64,000 bases of DNA from Antedon mediterranea (Eukaryota; Echinodermata; Crinoidea; Comatulida; Antedonidae), in contig NC_092673.1 of NCBI RefSeq assembly GCF_964355755.1, forward strand, positions 11,909,001 through 11,973,000. The letters run 5' to 3'. Below the pieces are notes generated by a model. The model searched no databases, was not told the DNA's origin, and was given only the letters and a program-made list of their open reading frames with translations. Made by a program: the position numbers and the translations under genes. Positions 38,601 to 46,130 of this stretch are shown here, in pieces (positions within the stretch are counted from its first letter, which is position 1; each line of letters begins with the position of its first letter).

Positions 38601-41202
38601 CCGTATGATGATATTATTAATTAATCAATCACTATGGGGTAATGCGCTTATATGTATTAAAAAGAAGATGATATAGATCAGTTTTTAAAAGTAAGATGTA
38701 ATAAATAATAATGTGTTTAAGTCTGCGATAGAGATAGAAAGAGGGTTAAGATGTACACAAAATTGGATTAGCGAATATTGAAAGCCATTCCACAAGAATG
38801 GAAATGTATTTTAAAAATCAACATGTGACATTAATGTAAATGATATACTTATTAGGACTTCTAGTCCATGCATATACACAGGACCGTTTAAAATTAATGT
38901 TTCTGTGTCTGTTTTGTAGAGTTGCATATGTATAAATCCAAATGTAGAAAAATTTCAATGCTGTGAGTATCAAAAGTACTAAGTAAGATAATAAATGAAT
39001 ATATAATTGCAAAATGACAAAGTTAAACAGTAAATTTGCATTTTATATGTGTGTTTTTTTTGTAAGATGTTTATGTATAAGTAGTTAAATGTGTATTTAT
39101 CAAATGCAGTTCGGATAAAAATAGTCTAGGAAATGGAATATCGGGTGTGTGGGGTCTGTTTTTTTAGAATTATTAATAATAAAGTGAAGTGTGACTATCT
39201 TATACAAACTCTCCAAAAAATATTCGATAGTGTTCATTAACTGATCCCTCAAAGCTATACAGCGTATTACAAAAACAACCCTTTTAGAGGACTCGTAAGG
39301 TAAGTTTTAAGGAGAAATATATTTAAAAGTAGGTTAGATCAAATATTATCATTTTAGTGCATGGATAATTGGATTGTCAACACATTTTTATAACCTATCA
39401 ATAAAACCTATAATTGCAGTCGTACAGAAATATGACGTATGAGATTCTTATAGCAAATTAATCGTCATGATTTTTAGGCTAAATGTAACTTAAGGTTTAA
39501 ATTTTCAGTAGACAGCAGTGCCATTTTATTTGAAAATTACTCAAAACATTTTCATATTATAGATGATGATAGGTAAAACAATAGAATGTATTGTGTGTCA
39601 ACCTATCCCCTCATCTTTCAATGTTATTGAATATCTAATAAATGGCCATATTTTATTTTGGAAGTCATTACCATGGCATCAAAAAATCGTTTAAAAAATG
39701 CGGTTGTAGTTAAGCCTAACATAATACACTTAATCTTCAGGACGCCCGCATGTTGACGTTTCTCCACTTTTACAGGAAGAACCAACTCAAGTGGTTAAGC
39801 AGATTGATAAAGTCAAAAGCGATGTCCAACCACTAAAAATCTTCTTCATAATTGAAGAGGTCCGGTTCAAAAATCACTTACTGACGGTGTAAATAAGAAA
39901 TTTAAAAAACCGCACAAATATATAAACCTAGAAATATAGGTTAATGCTAAAATGACTAAGTCTAGTTTATGAATTTAAACAAATTAAACAAAAAAATTTT
40001 ACAAATTTGCTTACGAGTTAATATACATGTCCGTCCACATATACCGTCACATACGCACTCTCTACGAGCGTTGTCGCATGATCTAGTCACTTCGCATTGC
40101 TGTGCTGCACAGCCTCGTCCTGTGGCCAATAAAGCTACTTCGTCTCTAATGCAATCTTGAGCTTAAATTAAATCAAAACGTAACATATAATGCTATTGTT
40201 TTTTTTCCTTTATCTAAATATGAAATAGCAAAGCTGTAACAAAACTGTACATATTTAAAGTGTATAGGACTAAATATTTTTTTCTGTTGTAAAATTTGTT
40301 TAATTAATTATTAATTAATGTGACTATGGCCTTTCTGATAAAATTTTCTCCAAACTTTCATAAACAAAAATAAAATAAATATTAGTATTAACAAAATTAT
40401 GTAGGTCATGTTGTGACGTCATCAATATACTATTAGATAAAGATTAAGTCAAATAAGTTGTACTACTTTACTTTTTTTGTCGACCTTGGACCATGTAAAT
40501 TCGTCATTATGAATCATTTAATATGATATAATCAAAACAATTATTGATGTAAAAGAACAAGGGGAACAAACAAAAAATATGATGAATGTTATAAATCATG
40601 TTTGAAAATTGCATAAAACAAGAACTGATAAGAGGAGGAGAGAAATAATTATACATATTAGTTCTTAGTAAACGGAAAAAAAGTTATTGTCTGTCACATC
40701 AAATTACGATACATCTATATTAATGATACGATTACGGTATATTCTGTCATTCAGTTTAGTTATTTTTGTACTTATAAATGTAAAATAGAGTTTAATTTAT
40801 TTTAAATATCTTTGAAAAGGAGAAAAATCAGTACCGTATAATATGTGATTGGAATATTTTAAATACAATTTTAATCTACAGATTTTATAAATATCACATA
40901 AATTAAGACTATCCAATTTAAATAAAAAGACGTTCATAATGAGCATTATCATTCACATTCACATTATATGAAACAAGGGGAGAGAAATCTATTCAAATCA
41001 TCAGCGGTTTCACTGTAACTTATTCTGATAACAATTACAATAGCCGAGTAGTGCGGCCTCCTCAATTTTGTATCCACCTTAATATAATGCGTATCTTAAA
41101 TCGTACTCATAGGCCTACTCTACTTAGGCCTACTCTATTTAACTTACCCCAACATGGAAACGTTGACAATAAACAATAAGACACTAATAACACGGCTAAC
41201 AT
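20394..41202 (-). CDS. Secreted CCP/Sushi mosaic serine protease (whole gene)
   Basis: Gene model from hand-read splice sites; 25 exons plus a doubtful last one, about 1,554-1,573 residues. Domain order: signal peptide, WAP-like eight-Cys module, CCP1-2, trypsin-like protease, CCP3-19. Almost all exons are symmetrical phase 1-1 CCP exons; within the protease the junctions are phase 1, 0, 0 and 1, and the last protease exon ends G|GTAAGA in phase 1, feeding straight into CCP3. The protease has the complete triad, an R|IVGG activation site and Asp189, so an Arg/Lys-specific zymogen is expected. CCP modules bind proteins and carbohydrates in complement and clotting factors (C1r/s, MASP, factor B, Limulus factor C); in those the protease is C-terminal, here it is not. 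Role in humoral immunity or clotting is inference. If the intron after 31645 were retained, a short form would stop at 31595. Several L1-like fragments lie in the intron between 40.0 and 36.8 kb. Confidence 0.75.
21018..21188 (-). CDS. Exon: CCP18
   Basis: 171 bp, acceptor TATGTAG|AA, donor TGCG|GTACGT. NYCGDPGSIVDGKITG, YECNAGYYLSG, LLCLPGNQW, PTC. Confidence 0.86.
22834..23013 (-). CDS. Exon: CCP17
   Basis: 180 bp, acceptor CATGCAG|AT, donor ATAG|GTAAAG. INCPVLNAPVNGLVTG, FSCNEGYRL, RVCTGSGEW, VSC: a textbook CCP. Confidence 0.88.
23048..23082. repeat. CATACTAC microsatellite
   Basis: Four to five copies of an 8-bp unit in the intron before CCP17. Confidence 0.8.
23723..23941 (-). CDS. 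Exon: CCP16, long type
   Basis: 219 bp, acceptor ATATAG|AC, donor TGTT|GTAAGT. WPCVVPGVGNQP, FQCADP, STCVNGSW, PKC. Third and most diverged long-type CCP. Confidence 0.83.
24617..24790 (-). CDS. Exon: CCP15
   Basis: 174 bp, acceptor AATTAG|TA, donor ATGG|GTAAGA. IRCPEISAPENGNIVG; differs from CCP13 at only a few residues. Confidence 0.87.
25271..25489 (-). CDS. Exon: CCP14, long type
   Basis: 219 bp, acceptor CTCATAG|AT, donor TGTG|GTGAGA. SPCIIPLPQTP, FRCVNP, SECDNGEW, PRC. It is the paired homologue of CCP12. Confidence 0.85.
25548..25614. repeat. Imperfect hairpin in intron
   Basis: CGTTTATAAT..CGTTTTC is followed by GAAAACG...ATTATAAACG, an imperfect palindrome in the intron upstream of CCP14. 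Possibly a miniature element; no ends defined. Confidence 0.45.
25896..26069 (-). CDS. Exon: CCP13
   Basis: 174 bp, acceptor GATTAG|TC, donor ATGG|GTAATG. IRCPEISALENGNIVG, FTCDEGF, RRCNSTGEW, YC. Nearly identical to CCP15. Confidence 0.87.
26246..26461 (-). CDS. Exon: CCP12, long type
   Basis: 216 bp, acceptor TGTATAG|AT, donor TGTG|GTGAGT, phase 1-1. QSPCVVP, EFRCGD, SVCTNA, PRC with Trp in VWSHTS. It shares with CCP14 and CCP16 the SGG.IDP...RQVEHG body. Confidence 0.85.
27549..27725 (-). CDS. Exon: CCP11, array copy 7
   Basis: 177 bp, type B start. Its 3' end has changed: the last cysteine is followed by II and the donor is ATTC|GTAGGT, so it is one codon longer than the others. A second GT a few bases on (GTAG|GTATTG) would break the phase. 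Confidence 0.78.
27828..28001 (-). CDS. Exon: CCP10, array copy 6
   Basis: 174 bp, type B. Core SRQRTCQQDGQWSGELTTC is shared across the array. Confidence 0.87.
28105..28278 (-). CDS. Exon: CCP9, array copy 5
   Basis: 174 bp. Type A start, with GSLYND in place of GSSYND. Confidence 0.87.
28386..28559 (-). CDS. Exon: CCP8, array copy 4
   Basis: 174 bp. Type B start VMCPVLDPPMHG; 276 bp from the previous copy. Confidence 0.87.
28662..28835 (-). CDS. Exon: CCP7, array copy 3
   Basis: 174 bp. Type A start VTCPVLDPPMHG; upstream intron is the GTAAATTATACAG type. Confidence 0.87.
28943..29116 (-). CDS. Exon: CCP6, array copy 2
   Basis: 174 bp, same splice signals. Type B start VMCPVLDPPMYGVIVTQG; upstream intron is the TTAAAAGTAACC type. 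Confidence 0.87.
29219..29392 (-). CDS. Exon: CCP5, array copy 1
   Basis: 174 bp, acceptor TTTACAG|CT, donor AACC|GTGAGT, phase 1-1. Most diverged of the seven-copy array at its N-terminal end (ITCPVLDSPINGVILTHG). Confidence 0.87.
30621..30842 (-). CDS. Exon: CCP4
   Basis: Acceptor TCATATAG|TA, donor TGTG|GTAAGC, 222 bp, phase 1-1. Cysteines in ISCSRP, IVCANE, RICTEG and PFC; GQWSGQ holds the Trp. Confidence 0.85.
31015..31278 (-). CDS. Exon: CCP3 with Thr/Pro linker
   Basis: Acceptor TTTTTAG|AA, donor TGTG|GTAAGT, 264 bp, phase 1-1. Begins with ETTTLAPVTSTMPEVP, a Thr/Pro linker after the protease, then a CCP with cysteines in RSCIIPN, LVCDPD, SVCVDG and PNC and Trp in GDWSRS. It is longer than a usual CCP. 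Confidence 0.83.
31645..31783 (-). CDS. Protease exon d: C-terminal end of the domain
   Basis: Acceptor GTTACAG|GAT, donor TTTTTTG|GTAAGA, 139 bp, phase 0 to 1. LVGLVSWGVGCARDGIPGVYVRI, then HHEWLQSIKQMF, the usual C-terminal helix. Gly216 and Gly226 positions are glycine, leaving the S1 pocket open. With it the domain's eight cysteines make the four canonical pairs 1-122, 42-58, 168-182, 191-220. The strong donor means translation normally continues into CCP3. Confidence 0.9.
33583..34150. repeat. Diverged tandem duplication in protease intron
   Basis: Two blocks (about 33620-33845 and 33945-34140) share AGTGGGTTAATTAGCATA, ATCTCCTTAACGGTTG, CTAAGTGCATT, GTAGATATA and TGACGTCAT in the same order. 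Between protease exons c and d. Confidence 0.65.
34253..34390 (-). CDS. Protease exon c: catalytic Ser195, Asp189
   Basis: Acceptor GGTTTAG|GTT, donor CAG|GTAAAT, 138 bp, phase 0-0. VVSQRTC ... NMFCMGGNTGEDACNGDSGGP. Ser195 is coded AGT (AGY type, as in C1r/C1s/MASP2 rather than the TCN type of MASP1 and trypsins). The residue six before Ser is Asp, giving trypsin-like preference for Arg/Lys. Confidence 0.92.
34614..34729 (-). CDS. Protease exon b
   Basis: Acceptor ATATTAG|TA, donor AAAAAG|GTGCAT, 116 bp, phase 1 to 0. Joins as IPVCLPEP (Cys122 partner of the propeptide Cys), then FTVVGWGRLREGGELSRFL, the usual GWG turn of the protease core. Confidence 0.88.
35393..35767 (-). CDS. Protease exon a: activation site, His57, Asp102
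   Basis: Acceptor ATTTCAG|AT, donor CCAG|GTAGGC, 375 bp, phase 1-1. It reads VCGRP (cysteine that pairs with Cys122), the activation bond QDYR|IVGG, FCGGALIDERWVLTAGHC with catalytic His, and YNDIALVRL with catalytic Asp. TAGHC replaces the commoner TAAHC. The region AVPWAVSF after the activation site is typical of the chymotrypsin fold. Confidence 0.93.
35969..36163 (-). CDS. Exon: CCP2
   Basis: Acceptor TTCATAG|TC, donor ATAG|GTATAC, phase 1-1, 65 codons. Cysteines in VICEE, YFCRDGY, RTCQPDG, PSC; MWSG is the CCP tryptophan. The CCP-CCP-protease order here equals the catalytic fragment of C1r, C1s and MASPs. Confidence 0.88.
36620..36817 (-). CDS. Exon: CCP1
   Basis: Acceptor AACACAG|AA, donor GCTG|GTAAGA, phase 1-1, 66 codons. 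Four CCP cysteines: EYC, TFSC, RIC, PVC; Trp in RQWTG before the fourth. No further CCP exon was found between this and exon 2, where retrotransposon fragments fill the intron. Confidence 0.85.
37054..37575 (+). mobile_element. L1-like RT fragment 1
   Basis: Frames with LSRGLRQGCPFLPY, then AEILSSHIRHNPRIKGVTIN, LMQYADDTVIL. RT palm blocks of an L1-like element, interrupted by a stop at about 37338. It lies antisense in the protease gene's intron. Confidence 0.75.
37731..38371 (+). mobile_element. L1-like RT fragment 2
   Basis: FNLGMSFVNWVKALYNNC, HQGI...KQGCPLSALLFILVAEVL, a frame-shifted YADDAVFF (about 38018), then GGLKMVDFRS and RRLYENDDAKWKYLPTLY. It repeats the RQGCP block of fragment 1, so it is a separate copy. 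A 27-bp palindromic segment is duplicated inside the RQGCP block at about 37837-37890. Confidence 0.75.
38393..38479 (-). repeat. GTCGCGT-type miniature element
   Basis: CTGCAGTCGCGTGC, GAGTTAGTGTTTACCGACCG, GACCGACATAGTGAGC, then GTCGCGTTGCACGCGACTAA. Ends AGTCGCGTGC are inverted. It directly abuts the end of L1-like fragment 2. Deleted relative at 18913-18965. Confidence 0.65.
40015..40161 (-). CDS. Exon 2: WAP-like eight-cysteine module
   Basis: Acceptor ...TTTAAG|CT, donor ACTC|GTAAGC, 147 bp, phase 1-1. The 49 residues hold eight cysteines: QDC, GRGC, QQC, RSC, then ECVCDGICGRTC. The end C-x-C-x3-C-x3-C resembles the CC-x3-C-G-x2-C end of WAP (four-disulfide core) domains with one extra residue between the adjacent cysteines. 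Assignment to this gene rests on strand, phase and the join with exon 1. Confidence 0.65.
41148..41202 (-). CDS. Exon 1: signal peptide
   Basis: ATG at 41202 opens MLAVLLVSYCLLSTFPCW, a hydrophobic secretion signal, and ends TGG G|GTAAGT (phase 1). Joined to exon 2 it gives CWA-QDC, a good signal-peptidase site after Ala. A TATA-like TATTTTATAA lies about 25-35 bases upstream on the minus strand (41228-41238). Too short for an ORF scan; found by looking for a donor in the right phase. Confidence 0.6.
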
Positions 41203-41818
41203 AGCTCCACTCTTCAAAATACTACAGTTATAAAATAGGATGACAGTTAAACATCGAGCAGATATTTCGAGTCTAGAGATCTTTTTCCTAAGTCAGTAAA
41301 AACTTAAATGACCTCCACATGTCCTGGTTGTTTGTATTTAGTACAAATGCCCGGATGTTAGACGGATTAAAGTTTATATCCGTGAAAGTTTACCGTAATA
41401 TAAACTTAATCATAGGCCTACTCTTGTTATACACAGTTATTAGCGTTGGTTACACAGCCTTTAGTAAAGTATGCTTTCGATGGAACATAGGCCTAATGAT
41501 GCATTGCTGATACTATTTGTAAACGTCGGAAGAACAGTTTATTAATTCACCCCATTACTACAATGTAAGTTTCATAAGTAAATATCCTGTATTTGCTCTT
41601 CTGTTCCTTAGTATAATTATTTAAAAATAATAATTGATATTTGCCTTTTTGTTGTCTTTCTATTATGACTTCAAATTAAGTAAGACTGCGGTGTTATTAT
41701 GTTGATATCAACTTGTTTGCGGTACACCACGTACATTATTTCTGAAAAAGGACTGTTGAGTTTGAATTTTGTCCAAAATTAGGAAATTTCTGTTCAGAAT
41801 GGGGAAATATTTTGTCCA
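41203..41818. other. Upstream region of the protease-CCP gene
   Basis: No coding feature recognised. It should hold the minus-strand promoter if exon 1 is right. A 63-codon plus-strand frame at 41319-41510 has no domain or partner. Confidence 0.35.
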
Positions 41819-41819
41819 G

Positions 41820-42290
41820 AATAACGGCAAAAGCGATAGGTGGCGCTATACCGTGTCCAAAATAGCGATGCTGTCCAATATACAGAAATCCGATTTGTTC
41901 AAAATGGGGAAATTTCTGTCCAGAATGAGGAAGTTGTGTCCAAAATAGGAAAGCTGTCTAATATAAAGAAATTCGATTTGTCCAAAATGGGGAAATTTCT
42001 GTCCAGAATGGGGAAGTGCTGTTTCCAAAATAGGTTAGCTGTCCAATATAGAGAATTCCGATTTGTCAAAAATGGGAAAATTTTTGTCAAGAATAAGGAA
42101 GTTGTGACCAAAATAGGGAAGCTGTCCAATATAGAGAAATACAATTTGTCCAAAATGGGGACATTTCTGTCTAGAATGGGGAAGTGCTGTGTCCGAAATA
42201 GGTTAGCTGTCCAATATAGAGAATTCCGATTTGTCAAAAATGAGGAAATTTCTGTCCAGAATAGGGAAGTGCTGTGTCCCACCAGACAAG
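41820..42290. repeat. 84-bp tandem repeat, about 5 units
   Basis: GTCCAATATA or GTCTAATATA recurs at 41873, 41956, 42041, 42124 and 42209 (83-85 bp apart). Alternate units are closer to each other, suggesting a ~168-bp dimer. Open frames across it on both strands are repeat artefacts. Confidence 0.8.
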
Positions 42291-43255
42291 GAATTACTAT
42301 TATTTTTTAGCTGTTGAATTAATGGCCATAAGCATTAGAAACAATGATAAGTGTAACGGTATAAAAGTAATCTAGATGAAGTAGCCTATTTTCGTTTTGC
42401 AAATTTGCAGTGATTGGTTCAAGTAAACAAAACCATTCGAAATTCAATGGGTAAAAGAACCAGTCAAGTTTTAGACATTTTTGGTGGATATCGTATAACA
42501 GGGTAAATGGGTTGAACAGTTGTGTGAATCTATTTGGTAAAGTAACTGTAAATAAAATCATTATCATTGCCAATGCATTTCCACAAATGTTTTACTGATT
42601 ATAACTATGAGAAAACAAATGGGAAATTTGCTTTGACATAGTAAAAGAACTATACATTTGGGAAACATGGCAAACCAAGTATGGTGTATGGTCTAAACAA
42701 ATTTGCACATAAGCTTTTGCACAACAATTAGTTTGTAATGAAAATCTCCAATATCATGTATGAAATGTAATGAAAGTGTCGTTAAATGAAGAGCACACGC
42801 TAGTAAATATGTTAAAAAATGGTCTAAACTTTATAAATTGTGTAACCGTTGCTTAAAGGCAGACCAGAAATTGTAAGCAGTAGGCTACTATAGCGTCTTT
42901 AAGCATATAGATAGTTGTTGGTGGCTGCAACCGTCTTATATAGACATGTTTATTTCAATTCTAGCATATTGTATATGCCTATAGTATAGAGCTCATATTA
43001 TTAAGAGAACTGGAAATATTTGGTATTTGTTTTGTTTAGAAATCATCACATTAAGAGAAAATAAATACCAGGTGAATAAAGAATCAGCAAAAAGAAAATT
43101 GAACGTTCTAGATTAATATGTATTAATTAGAGCATTTTTTACAAATGTAAATTAAGATACAATAATGTAACAAACACATCATATATATAATAGACAGAAA
43201 ATAGAGCAAAACCAATTACCAATTTTACATATTTGTCAATAAAGCACACAAGAAG
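42291..43255. other. No gene recognised
   Basis: AT-rich spacer without coding, splice or repeat structure that I can support. Confidence 0.4.
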
Positions 43256-43259
43256 AAGA

Positions 43260-43450
43260 TACAAGATGCAATCAAAGTAGGCCTACCATTTGGATAATAA
43301 TACATTGTAAGTAAAAATATATGAGACTTGATTGTTGAGATTAAAGGTTGTAAGGTAATTAATATTGATATTATACACGATCATATATTTCTATTCATTT
43401 AACATTCAAGTAGGCCTACAGTATATCTCAGAAAGAAATGCATACTATCA
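43260..43450 (+). repeat. Relic of foldback element right internal domain
   Basis: Aligns in the plus direction with 10760-10925 and 48105-48290: AAGATGCAATCAAA.TAGGCCTACCA, ACATTGTA, ACACGATCAT, TATTCATTT.ACATTCAA, AAGAAA.GCATACTATCA. No arms or minisatellite remain. Confidence 0.65.
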
Positions 43451-43496
43451 GTGGGCTTGATTTTGAGATGAGATTACTTTTTTTGCAAACTACAAA

Positions 43497-43513
43497 GGGG
43501 GGGGGGGGGGGGG
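43497..43513 (+). repeat. Poly-G tract (17 G)
   Basis: Uninterrupted run of 17 G. Length may be affected by sequencing. Confidence 0.85.
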
Positions 43514-43519
43514 TTCTTC

Positions 43520-45160
43520 TTAACGAGGTTTTAGAGTAGTTTATTCAGAATTTGATTCGATAGATTTCGTAATAAACTGACAACGACACTAAGGTGTTAC
43601 TGGTAGAAGAGGACCAATCAAAATATTATTTTTATAGGTCGAGTGTTAAGTACGTTTATAAAGCCTAAGTACTTATTTGCTGTTTAGGGCATACTTAAAT
43701 AAAATTCCATTGAATTTTGACCGGTTGTGTTGAGTCGAGGAGGTTAAAGCGAACATGTTGATGCAATAACTTATTACGCATAAATCAAATTTTTAAATGT
43801 TAATGACATTTTTTAATGTTCTTTTAATTGAATTTTAATTATGAACTAACAGCAACTGAATGCAATTTTATTTAAATAAATTAATGCATGTGACCATTAA
43901 AAGCACCAGGACCCACTCTACCCTTCCAAATTCACTTTCTTTCTGCCATTCCGGATGCTTTTTTTTTTTTTTGCAGTTCAATGACAATGAACTAGATATT
44001 ACATCCTCTATTCTTATTCCATTGGATCAGTTCCATCTACTCCAATTTACAACTGCAACTTTAAATTATTGAATGTGCTGACGGTATTCATGCGAATGCC
44101 CTTCGTGGATCCTGATTTTTATGTTCTTTGTATAATGCTGTTCAACGACTCAATATCATCGGTTCATATCGCCCAAGATTGGAAATATCGATATTCAGTT
44201 CCAACAACCAATTTCTTGTCACCAACACGGTTTTTTTACCAGAAGATCTTGTAACAACACGCAATTGCTGAGGTAGCAGTTGAATTGACGTCAACTGGAT
44301 TTCTCTAGCGCGTTTATATATATATCAATTAACAATATTGGTATCAAGAAAAACAATTTTGGATTAATAACGATCCTTACTGGTAGAAGAAAGTAGCCTA
44401 GCCCACTGGGTCATTCTTCGCAATGGTAGATCGAAATGAAAAAATGTAACAAAATGGCGTAAGGACTCAATGCTGGGGTCATTTGATCTTTCTTCTATAT
44501 GATGTAAACGAATATATGTCCGTTGTCGAATCCACTGCCAACATGATTTTAACCATCTTGGTCACAGCAATAGTTTCTCTGCTTCAACGCATCCAAATGT
44601 GTAGTTCTATTTAAATATGCTTACTCGTCGCGTTGGTGGTGTGAGCGGGCCTTTAAACGGATCTTATCTCAAAGAAGCGACGAATAAAAAAATTAAAAAA
44701 AAGTACATTAACAATATGAAGAAGACATCACTGAATTAGAAAAGCTCAGAAAAGATGACTATTTTTGTCAAACTGAAATAAAAATAGAGGTCCCATTCCA
44801 AGAAATTCCAAAAAGTAAAATACAGTTCAGACATTGGAAAGAAGTTGTTTTAGCAACCGAATAATTGATAACTGAATGTTCTAATTGTCACTCTCGTGAG
44901 TCGTCTTTTAAGAAGAGTGAGACCCTTAAATGATATTATTCAATGTGTTGCTTAACGGCTATGAATGAAACATTTCAATTTTTTTTCACTTTTTAATTCC
45001 TGTATTCTGTATGTGCGAACCCTAGCCTAACGCATTACATTGCGAGACCCGGGGCACTACACCCATTCATCGTTCATCCATCCATGTATGGTATGGAGCT
45101 ATCTAATTTTATACTAGCTCCATGGTGTTCATCCGACGACCTCACGTGACTTTCGCTGTT
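43520..45160. other. No gene recognised
   Basis: AT-rich. A 50-codon frame at about 44714-44863 (plus; YEEDITELEKLRKDDYFC ... HWKEVVLATE, stop) is lysine/glutamate rich but I cannot assign it. Confidence 0.35.
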
Positions 45161-45162
45161 GT

Positions 45163-45695
45163 AGTAGAGCAGTTAACGCCATAAAAATGGCCAAGTTGTG
45201 CACTTTATTACCAAAGCATGAAACTTTCCACAAAGTTTCTTTGATGTATATAGATTCGAAATATTGGGGGTGCCAAATGTCCAACGTCCGGTATGGCGGC
45301 CATCTTGATTTCAAAACGGCCCCCATAAAAACAAAAAGTGTTCATATCTTGGCAACTATAAACAGTAGAGACTTGATTCTGGTGTTAAATTGTTCACAAA
45401 CCACTTATTTCTATTTGCTCTAATGAAAAGTTTCGTCCAAAAATTACCGGAAATGACGTTTCTTCCAGTTTGACCTTTGACCTCTTATCTGTATATCTCA
45501 GTAACTACTGATCATTTTCAATCGATTTTGGTGTCATTTTGTTCAGAATAGAGACATTTATATTTGTAGTAATGAAACATTTTCACATAAAATTACTGGA
45601 AATACAATTTATAACCTTTGACATATATAATTATGTGAACATACTGTATGTGGTTTAATTGGTATAAATGCACCTAATTTTTTTACCGAAATAAA
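45163..45695 (+). repeat. Left terminal inverted arm, copy 2
   Basis: Inverted relative of about 48475-49006; contains GTCCAACGTCCGGTATGGCG as in copy 1. Confidence 0.8.
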
Positions 45696-46130
45696 TGACA
45701 CGGAATTATTATTCTGAATTGTTAACTTTTGATGTGATAGGATAGGCATAAAGTAGCCTATGACAGATCACTGAGCTCATCTATGCCGACATGTTTGCTA
45801 AACTGTGATGTGTCAATCGTTTTTTCGTTGCATCTAAAAAATGTACTCCATTTTTATGGTAATGGGCCTTTGCTGTAAACCTTTCATCTGAATCCTTTTC
45901 CTCGATTTTCTCTAGTCATTGATTTTTTTAGCAAAATCCGAACTAAATCAATTCTTAAAAGACATCTCAATATAATTATTCAAGTAATCCTCAAATTAGT
46001 GACATGGACCTACAATATACTGTTCTGTACAAGACCTGTTTAGGCATCACCTGTGGACTTTCACTTTAAAGGTCTTGGTTTCCTAATCATACAAGAAACA
46101 ATGTCTAATTTAATCAATCAAAGTAGTGGG

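Noticed and set aside
39735-39890. Plus-strand 49-codon frame starting GRPHVDVSPLLQEEPTQVV after an AG
   Set aside because: No domain, no partner exon and weak acceptor; lies inside the protease gene's intron on the other strand.
36817-40015. Further CCP or CUB/EGF exons between the WAP-like exon and CCP1
   Set aside because: I searched the minus strand for phase-1 cysteine-rich exons and found only retrotransposon fragments; a missed exon remains possible.
41840-42310. 156-codon plus-strand frame rich in VQNGEISVQN-like repeats
   Set aside because: Lies entirely on the 84-bp tandem repeat and the opposite strand is also open.
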